DNA of 64,000 nucleotides, taken from assembly GCF_023656415.1 (NCBI RefSeq), contig NZ_JAMOIL010000001.1, forward strand, positions 248,001 to 312,000. Direction: 5' to 3'. The translations under genes were made by a program, and so were the position numbers. The notes beneath the pieces were generated by a model, which was not told where the DNA came from, searched no databases, and saw only the letters and a program-made list of their open reading frames with translations. The stretch comes from Nocardioides bruguierae. GTDB taxonomy: Bacteria; Actinomycetota; Actinomycetes; Propionibacteriales; Nocardioidaceae. Of the stretch, positions 55,697-64,000 are shown one piece after another; position 1 is the first letter of the stretch, and every line of letters begins with the position of its first letter.

Positions 55697-56917
55697 ATGC
55701 GCGCCTGGTCTGCCCCGGACGTCCCCACCACCCCCGTCGCCCCCGCGGTCTCGCTGCACGACACCGCCACCGCGGGTCGCGTCGAGCTCGTCCCCGACGG
55801 CCCGGCCCGGCTCTACGTCTGCGGCATCACGCCCTACGACGCCACCCACATGGGGCACGCGTCCACGTACGTCGCCTTCGACCTGCTCAACCGTGCCTGG
55901 CGCAGCGCCGGCCACGCGGTCACCTACGTCCAGAACGTCACCGACGTCGACGACCCGCTGCTGGAGCGCGCCGACCGCGACGACATCGAGTGGACCGCCC
56001 TCGCCGAGCGCGAGACCGAGCTGTTCCGCGGCGACATGGAGGCACTACGGGTGCTCCCGCCGGACACCTACATGGGGGCGGTGGAGTCGATCCCGCTGGT
56101 CATCGCGCTCATCGAGCGCCTCCAGGAGCTCGGCGCCGTCTACCAGGTCGAGACCGACCTGTACTTCTCGGTGACCGCCGACGGCGCCTTCGGCGAGGAG
56201 TCCGGGTTCTCGCGCGAGACCATGCTGGAGATCTTCCCCCAGCGTGGCGGCGACCCCGACCGCGCCGGCAAGAAGGACCCCCTCGACGCCCTCCTGTGGC
56301 GCGGCGAGCGGCCCGGCGAGCCCGCGTGGCCCTCGCCCTTCGGCCCCGGCCGGCCCGGCTGGCACATCGAGTGCGCCGCCATCGCGCTGGAGCACCTCGG
56401 CGCCACCTTCGACGTCCAGGGCGGTGGCTCCGACCTGGTCTTCCCGCACCACGAGATGTGCGCCTCGCACGTCCAGGTCGCCGCCGCCGCGCCGTTCGCC
56501 AAGGCCTACGGGCACGCCGGCATGGTCGCCTACGACGGCGAGAAGATGTCGAAGTCCAAGGGCAACCTGGTCTTCGTCTCCCGTCTCCGGGCTGCCGACG
56601 TCGACCCGATGGCCGTGCGGCTCACCCTGCTGCGTCACCACTACCGCAGCGACTGGGAGTGGACCGACGCCGAGCTGGTGCGCAGCCTCGAGCAGGTCGA
56701 CATCTGGCGCCGCGCCCTGGCCCTGGGCGCCGGCGCCCCGACTGCTCCGGTCGTCACCGGGGTCCTCGACGCGCTCGCCGACGATCTCGACGCCCCCCGG
56801 GCGGTCGCGCTCGTCGACGCCTGGGCCGAGGCCACCCTCGCCGGTGACACCACGGACGGCGACGCCGCCGCCGTCCTCGCCCCCGTGCTGGACGCCGCGC
56901 TCGGCGTGCTGGTCTGA
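55697..56917 (+). CDS. mshC: MshC, cysteine ligase of mycothiol synthesis
   Basis: 406 residues. A class I aminoacyl-tRNA synthetase fold with HIGH-like [15 protein letters not shown] and [11 protein letters not shown]. The [14 protein letters not shown] zinc/substrate region follows the MshC pattern. It joins cysteine to glucosaminyl inositol, a step that marks the actinobacterial thiol mycothiol. Distinguished from CysS by its length and by the [18 protein letters not shown] terminus. TAGTGT ends 7 nt before the ATG (leaderless). Repeat copy 5 follows 41 nt later. Confidence 0.96.
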   Translation: MRAWSAPDVPTTPVAPAVSLHDTATAGRVELVPDGPARLYVCGITPYDATHMGHASTYVAFDLLNRAWRSAGHAVTYVQNVTDVDDPLLERADRDDIEWTALAERETELFRGDMEALRVLPPDTYMGAVESIPLVIALIERLQELGAVYQVETDLYFSVTADGAFGEESGFSRETMLEIFPQRGGDPDRAGKKDPLDALLWRGERPGEPAWPSPFGPGRPGWHIECAAIALEHLGATFDVQGGGSDLVFPHHEMCASHVQVAAAAPFAKAYGHAGMVAYDGEKMSKSKGNLVFVSRLRAADVDPMAVRLTLLRHHYRSDWEWTDAELVRSLEQVDIWRRALALGAGAPTAPVVTGVLDALADDLDAPRAVALVDAWAEATLAGDTTDGDAAAVLAPVLDAALGVLV

Positions 56918-56958
56918 GACTGCCGGGCCGGGCCTGACTGCCGGTGGGTCCACCCCAC

Positions 56959-57013
56959 GTTTGGTCACCAACGTGGGGTCAGGAGGCTTCCCGGACTGGG
57001 TTGGTGACCAAAC
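56959..57013. repeat. Intergenic 55-bp inverted-repeat element, copy 5
   Basis: GTTTGGTCACCAAC (56959-56972) and GTTGGTGACCAAAC (57000-57013), 27-nt spacer, in the space between convergent mshC and the PAC2 gene. Confidence 0.95.
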
Positions 57014-57055
57014 CCGAGGTCGGAGCCCGTGCCACCGACCCTGGCCGGGCGTCGG

Positions 57056-57904
57056 TCAGTCGTCGTCCTGACGCCGCTTGAGGTACCGCTCGAACTCCCG
57101 GGCGATGGCCTCGCCGGAGGCCTCGGGCAGGTCGGCGGTGTCGCGGGTCTCCTCGAGGGAGCGGACGTAGTCGGCGATGTCGTCGTCCTCCTCCGCCAGC
57201 TCGTCGACGCCGCGCTCCCAGGCGCGGGCGTCCTCGGGCAGCTCGCCCAGGGGGATCGAGATCTCCAGCAGGTCCTCGAGCTGTCCGATGAGCGCCAGCG
57301 CGGCCTTGGGGCACGGCGGCTGTGCGACGTAGTGGGGCACGGCCGCCCAGTAGGAGACGGCCGGCATGTCGATCCGCACGCAGGCGTCCTGGAAGACCCC
57401 GACGATCCCGGTCGGGCCCTCGTAGGTGGACTGCTCGAGCTTGAGCCGGTCCACCAGCTCGGGCTCGGTGGCCGTGCCGGTGACGGGGATGGGCCGGGTG
57501 TGCGGGGTGTCGGCCAGCAGGGCCGCCAGCGTGACGACCAGGCCGCCACCGAGCTCGTCGATCGCGGCGAGGATCTCGGTGCAGAACTGCTTCCACCGCA
57601 TGTTCGGCTCGATGCCGCGCACGAGGATGACGTCACGGTTCATGCCCGGCGGGGAGCAGACGGCGATCTTCGTCGTGGGCCACGTGATGCGTCGCATCCC
57701 GTGCTCGTCGTTGCCCACCACGGGCCGGTTGACCTGGAAGTCGTAGAAGTCCTCCGGGTCCAGCTGCGCGACGACGCGCGCGTCCCAGACGTCCAGCAGG
57801 TGGTCCACGACGGACGAGGAGGCGTCCGCGGCGTCGTTCCAGCCCTCGAAGGCCGCGATGACGATGGGGTCCACCAGGTCGGGGGCTTCGTCGAACTCGA
57901 TCAC
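57056..57904 (-). CDS. PAC2-family (proteasome assembly chaperone-like) protein
   Basis: 282 residues. MIEFDEAPDLVDPIVIAAF, EGWNDAADASSSVVDHLL and the VLVRGIEPNMRWKQF block match the PAC2 family, common in actinobacteria near the proteasome genes. No proteasome genes are in this window. C-terminal helix is acidic. TAGGGT ends 6 nt before the GTG on this strand (leaderless). Divergent from metH. Confidence 0.9.
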   Translation of the reverse strand: MIEFDEAPDLVDPIVIAAFEGWNDAADASSSVVDHLLDVWDARVVAQLDPEDFYDFQVNRPVVGNDEHGMRRITWPTTKIAVCSPPGMNRDVILVRGIEPNMRWKQFCTEILAAIDELGGGLVVTLAALLADTPHTRPIPVTGTATEPELVDRLKLEQSTYEGPTGIVGVFQDACVRIDMPAVSYWAAVPHYVAQPPCPKAALALIGQLEDLLEISIPLGELPEDARAWERGVDELAEEDDDIADYVRSLEETRDTADLPEASGEAIAREFERYLKRRQDDD

Positions 57905-58040
57905 CCACCCACCCTAGAGCCGCCGGGCCACGATTTCCCCGCTCGCGCAGCCTGGTGTCACGCTTGTGATCCACCCTCGCCGTCGAACGGGACCTCCCTC
58001 ACCTCCGGCCGGACCCACGGCGGCCCCGAGAGGAGCACGC

Positions 58041-61853
<3,813 letters not shown>

Positions 61854-61868
61854 GCCTCCTGACCCCAC

Positions 61869-61923
61869 GTTTGGTCACCAACCCGGTCTCCAGAGGCCCC
61901 GAGCACCGGGTTGGTGACCAAAC
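61869..61923. repeat. Intergenic 55-bp inverted-repeat element, copy 6
   Basis: GTTTGGTCACCAAC (61869-61882) and GTTGGTGACCAAAC (61910-61923), 27-nt spacer, 15 nt after the metH stop and ahead of the HAD phosphatase gene. Confidence 0.95.
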
Positions 61924-61940
61924 CGTGTCGCGACGACCGA

Positions 61941-61990
61941 TGGCACCGGCCCGGGACCGGGGCCCGTTCGGACCGGGTTGGTGACCAAAC
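61941..61990. repeat. Extra right arm, possibly a decayed seventh element
   Basis: An intact GTTGGTGACCAAAC sits at 61977-61990, in tandem with copy 6. About 26 nt before it is TGGCACCGGC (61941-61950), which resembles a left arm with one deletion and two substitutions. The extra arm could also pair with the left arm of copy 6 as an alternative hairpin. Confidence 0.6.
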
Positions 61991-62079
61991 GGTGCGCTCG
62001 CAGCGACCGACCACCACGAGTGCCGGCCGTCACCGCGCCCGATCCGCCGCAGGCGCGGTGGATGGGGAAGACTGAGGTC

Positions 62080-62781
62080 GTGACCCAGGCAGCATCCCCC
62101 GAGGCAGGCCGCGAGACGATGCCGACCGCCGTCCTGTGGGACATGGACGGCACCCTCGTCGACACCGAGCCGTACTGGATCGCGACGGAGTTCGCGATGG
62201 CCGAGAAGTACGGCTCGACGTGGAGCCACGAGCAGGCGCTCGGACTGGTCGGCAACGAGCTGCTGGTCTCAGGGGCGGCCATCAAGGAGCAGATGGGTCT
62301 GCAGCAGAGCCCGGCCGAGATCGTCGAGGAGCTGCTCGACGGGGTCGTGGCCCGCGTCCAGGAGTCGGTGCCGTGGCGCCCCGGCGCCCGCGAGCTCCTG
62401 ACCGCGCTCGGCGACGATGCGGTGCCGTGCGCGCTGGTCACGATGTCCTACCAGCGCTTCGTCGACCCGATCCTGGCCCACCTCCCGGCAGGGACCTTCG
62501 CGGCCGTGGTGACCGGTGACCGGGTGACCCACGGCAAGCCGCACCCCGAGCCGTACCTGGTGGCGGCCGAGCAGCTCGGGGTCGCTCCCGAGGACTGCCT
62601 CGCGGTCGAGGACTCAAGCACAGGCGCCCGCTCCGCGGTGGCGGCCGGCTGCACCGTCCTCGTCGTCGAGCACCACGTGCCCGTGCCTGACGGTGAGCGG
62701 CGGGTCAAGCGCGACAGTCTCGACGGCATCGGCGTCGCCGACCTCCCGGCGCTCGTCGCCGAGGGTCGCTGCGCCTGCTGA
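62080..62781 (+). CDS. HAD-family phosphatase
   Basis: 233 residues of the beta-phosphoglucomutase-like HAD subfamily. Motif I WDMDGTLVDTEPYWIATEFA (Asp nucleophile) and motif IV LAVEDSSTGARSAVAAGCTV are clear, with the helical cap between. Phosphosugar or nucleotide phosphatase activity is likely; substrate unknown. GTG at 62080 is set by AAGACT ending 6 nt upstream; the longer frame would read through the repeat region. The tail is short and charged. Confidence 0.88.
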   Translation: MTQAASPEAGRETMPTAVLWDMDGTLVDTEPYWIATEFAMAEKYGSTWSHEQALGLVGNELLVSGAAIKEQMGLQQSPAEIVEELLDGVVARVQESVPWRPGARELLTALGDDAVPCALVTMSYQRFVDPILAHLPAGTFAAVVTGDRVTHGKPHPEPYLVAAEQLGVAPEDCLAVEDSSTGARSAVAAGCTVLVVEHHVPVPDGERRVKRDSLDGIGVADLPALVAEGRCAC

Positions 62782-62802
62782 GGCCTCGGCGCCCGAACGA
62801 AG

Positions 62803-63732
62803 TCAGTCGAGGGCGTCGGCGTCCTCGTCGGCGCTGGGAACCACCGGGGTGGGCAGCAGCGGGGGAGTGCCACCGAACTCGGGGCACAGCGCCTGGTGCG
62901 AGCACCACCCGCACAGCTTCGACTTCTTCGCCTGCCACTCGCCCGACGAGGTGGCCGACGCGATGGCCCGCCAGATGGCCGTCACCTTGCGCTCGGTGGC
63001 GAGCAGGTCGTCCTCGTCGGGCTCGTAGCGGACGATCTCCCCGTTGCCGAGGTAGACCAGCTGCAGCAGGGTCGGCATCACGCCGCGGGCCCGCCACAGG
63101 ACCAGCGCGTAGAACCGCATCTGGAACATGGCCTTGGCCTCGAAGCCGGGGCCGGGGGAGCGGCCCGTCTTGTAGTCGACGACCCGGATGCGTCCGTCGG
63201 GCGCGACGTCGAGCCGGTCGATGAACCCGCGCAGCAGCAGCCGCGAGTCGAGCACCGCCTCCACGTAGCTCTCGCGCTCGGCCGGCTCGAGGCGCGTCGG
63301 GTCCTCCAGGTCGAACCACCGACGCAGGTACTGGCGGCAGCCGGCCAACCACGACACGGCGTCCTGGCCGCCGTCCGCCTCAAGGACCTCGGCGAGACCG
63401 GGGTCGCCTGCGCACAGCTGCTCCCAGGCCGGGGCGAGCAGCGCCTCGGCCCGCTCGGGCGTCCGCTCGAGCGCAGGCAGGTCGAAGAGCGTCTCCAGCA
63501 CCTTGTGCACGACCGTGCCACGCACCTGCGCCGGCGACGACGGCTCCGGCAGCCGGTCGATGCTGCGGAACCGGTAGAGCAGCGGGCACGTGAGGAAGTC
63601 CGACGCGCGGCTGGGCGAGAGCGCCCCCACCACGTCCACGCCGTCCACGAGCGTCGAGTGGCCCTCCGCGGGGGAGACCGGCGCGACCCCGACGGGTCGG
63701 ACCGGCTCGTGCAGCGAGGTGGGAGGCGTCAT
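62803..63732 (-). CDS. RecB/Cas4-like PD-(D/E)XK nuclease with Fe-S cysteines
   Basis: 309 residues. ALSPSRASDFLTCPLLYRFR provides the N-terminal motif and first Cys; IRVVDYKTGRSPG is the D...D-Y-K catalytic signature; CGWCSHQALCPEFG provides three further Cys, giving four ligands of a [4Fe-4S] cluster. Found as an actinobacterial stand-alone nuclease, separate from AddAB; not part of a CRISPR locus here. ATG at 63732 is chosen because TACGGT ends 7 nt upstream. Confidence 0.92.
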   Translation of the reverse strand: MTPPTSLHEPVRPVGVAPVSPAEGHSTLVDGVDVVGALSPSRASDFLTCPLLYRFRSIDRLPEPSSPAQVRGTVVHKVLETLFDLPALERTPERAEALLAPAWEQLCAGDPGLAEVLEADGGQDAVSWLAGCRQYLRRWFDLEDPTRLEPAERESYVEAVLDSRLLLRGFIDRLDVAPDGRIRVVDYKTGRSPGPGFEAKAMFQMRFYALVLWRARGVMPTLLQLVYLGNGEIVRYEPDEDDLLATERKVTAIWRAIASATSSGEWQAKKSKLCGWCSHQALCPEFGGTPPLLPTPVVPSADEDADALD

Positions 63733-63820
63733 GGTGTTCACCGTAGGGGAGGTCACCGACAGACGACGGGAGCCCGGGCCGGGCCACACCGGCTACGGCC
63801 TGCTCGGTAGCGTCTGCGCT

Positions 63821-64000
63821 GTGAGCTCCCCGCGCACCCGACCCCCGGGCACGATCCGCATCGGCACCATCGCCGGCAGCGACGTGCTCGTCTCCGGCTC
63901 GTGGTTCCTGATCGCGGGCCTCATCGCCCTCCTCATGGCGCCCGTCGTGGACCAGGTGCGGCCCGGCCTGGGCGCTCTCGCCTACGTCGCGGGCTTCGCC
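63821..64000 (+). CDS. Site-2 protease (M50) family protein, 3' end beyond the window
   Basis: Only the first 60 residues are present. RIGTIAGSDVLVSGSWFLIA followed by a hydrophobic segment matches the N terminus of actinobacterial S2P/M50 membrane metalloproteases, before the HExxH motif that would lie downstream. TAGCGT ends 7 nt before the GTG (leaderless). Family call rests on the N terminus alone. Confidence 0.7.
   Translation, partial: MSSPRTRPPGTIRIGTIAGSDVLVSGSWFLIAGLIALLMAPVVDQVRPGLGALAYVAGFA

Noticed and set aside
57905..58040. Cobalamin riboswitch upstream of metH
   Set aside because: Only 136 nt to the divergent gene and no B12-box-like GCCACTG segment or long structured leader is visible.
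62803..63732. Cas4 of a CRISPR system
   Set aside because: No other cas genes or array nearby; the genomic setting beside an S2P protease and HAD phosphatase fits the stand-alone actinobacterial RecB-like nuclease.
63733..63789. Upstream GTG start of the RecB-like nuclease
   Set aside because: The added 19 residues have no family similarity and TACGGT lies 7 nt before the ATG at 63732.

Overview
The window is very GC-rich chromosomal DNA from an actinobacterium. The suf operon with SufR, SufU and a Rieske ferredoxin, a mycothiol ligase (mshC), a GuaB1-type protein, acVLRF1, DUF3090, DUF3099, DUF5703 and a PAC2 protein are all actinobacterial hallmarks. The flavour is Nocardioidaceae-like (Nocardioides or a relative), but genus is inference. 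Coding density is high and nearly all genes look like housekeeping or conserved actinobacterial genes. I see no prophage, insertion sequence, CRISPR array or rRNA, and one tRNA (Leu, GAG).

Layout. 1-0.7 kb: two small membrane proteins. 0.8-7.75 kb: sufR-sufB-sufD-Rieske-sufC-sufS-sufU-sufT, an iron-sulfur cluster assembly operon with a composite promoter (iron-box-like site plus SufR-box-like site), closed by two perfect hairpins. 7.9-15.4 kb: ASCH protein, acVLRF1 peptidyl-tRNA hydrolase, an ABC exporter pair, a phosphotransferase, an ABC-F ribosomal ATPase and an enoyl-CoA hydratase. 15.5-20.4 kb: ABC exporter, SURF1, moaA, DUF3099 pair, dodecin. 20.5-27.6 kb: fabG-fabI, histidine phosphatase, serB, an unknown protein, ABC ATPase, NfeD-like and SPFH proteins. 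27.6-38.8 kb: hydrolase, phosphodiesterase, catalase, SpoIIE-type phosphatase, a three-gene ABC-2 exporter, CE1758/CE1759 flavin pair, unknown protein. 38.8-48.3 kb: PEBP, siroheme synthase, rRNA/tRNA methylase, deformylase, DUF2252, galactokinase, ankyrin, GuaB1, LysR-like effector domain, unknown Cys-rich protein. 48.5-64 kb: tRNA-Leu, M20 peptidase, DUF5703, AKR, uppP, corA, phosphatase-DUF3090-SCO1664-mshC run, PAC2, metH, HAD phosphatase, RecB-like nuclease and the start of a site-2 protease. From memory, the gene order of the first 27 kb resembles M. tuberculosis Rv1460-Rv1488 and that of 48-63 kb resembles Rv2141c-Rv2119, so much of the window is conserved actinobacterial backbone.

The most unusual signal is non-coding. 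Six copies of a 55-bp intergenic element occur just after the stop codons of plus-strand genes. Each has two 14-nt arms in perfect inverted orientation (GTTTGGTCACCAAC ... GTTGGTGACCAAAC) separated by exactly 27 variable nt, each arm being itself an imperfect palindrome. One copy carries a compensatory base pair change and one has an extra arm beside it. This architecture is REPIN-like; no mobilising transposase is present here.

A second global pattern concerns expression. About 31 genes on both strands have a TANNNT -10 hexamer ending 6-9 nt before the start codon and no Shine-Dalgarno sequence, so most first genes are probably leaderless. Operon-internal genes use overlapping stops/starts or an SD. 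I used this rule to set several starts. Long perfect hairpins close several operons, and a perfect 28-bp palindrome lies between def and the DUF2252 gene.
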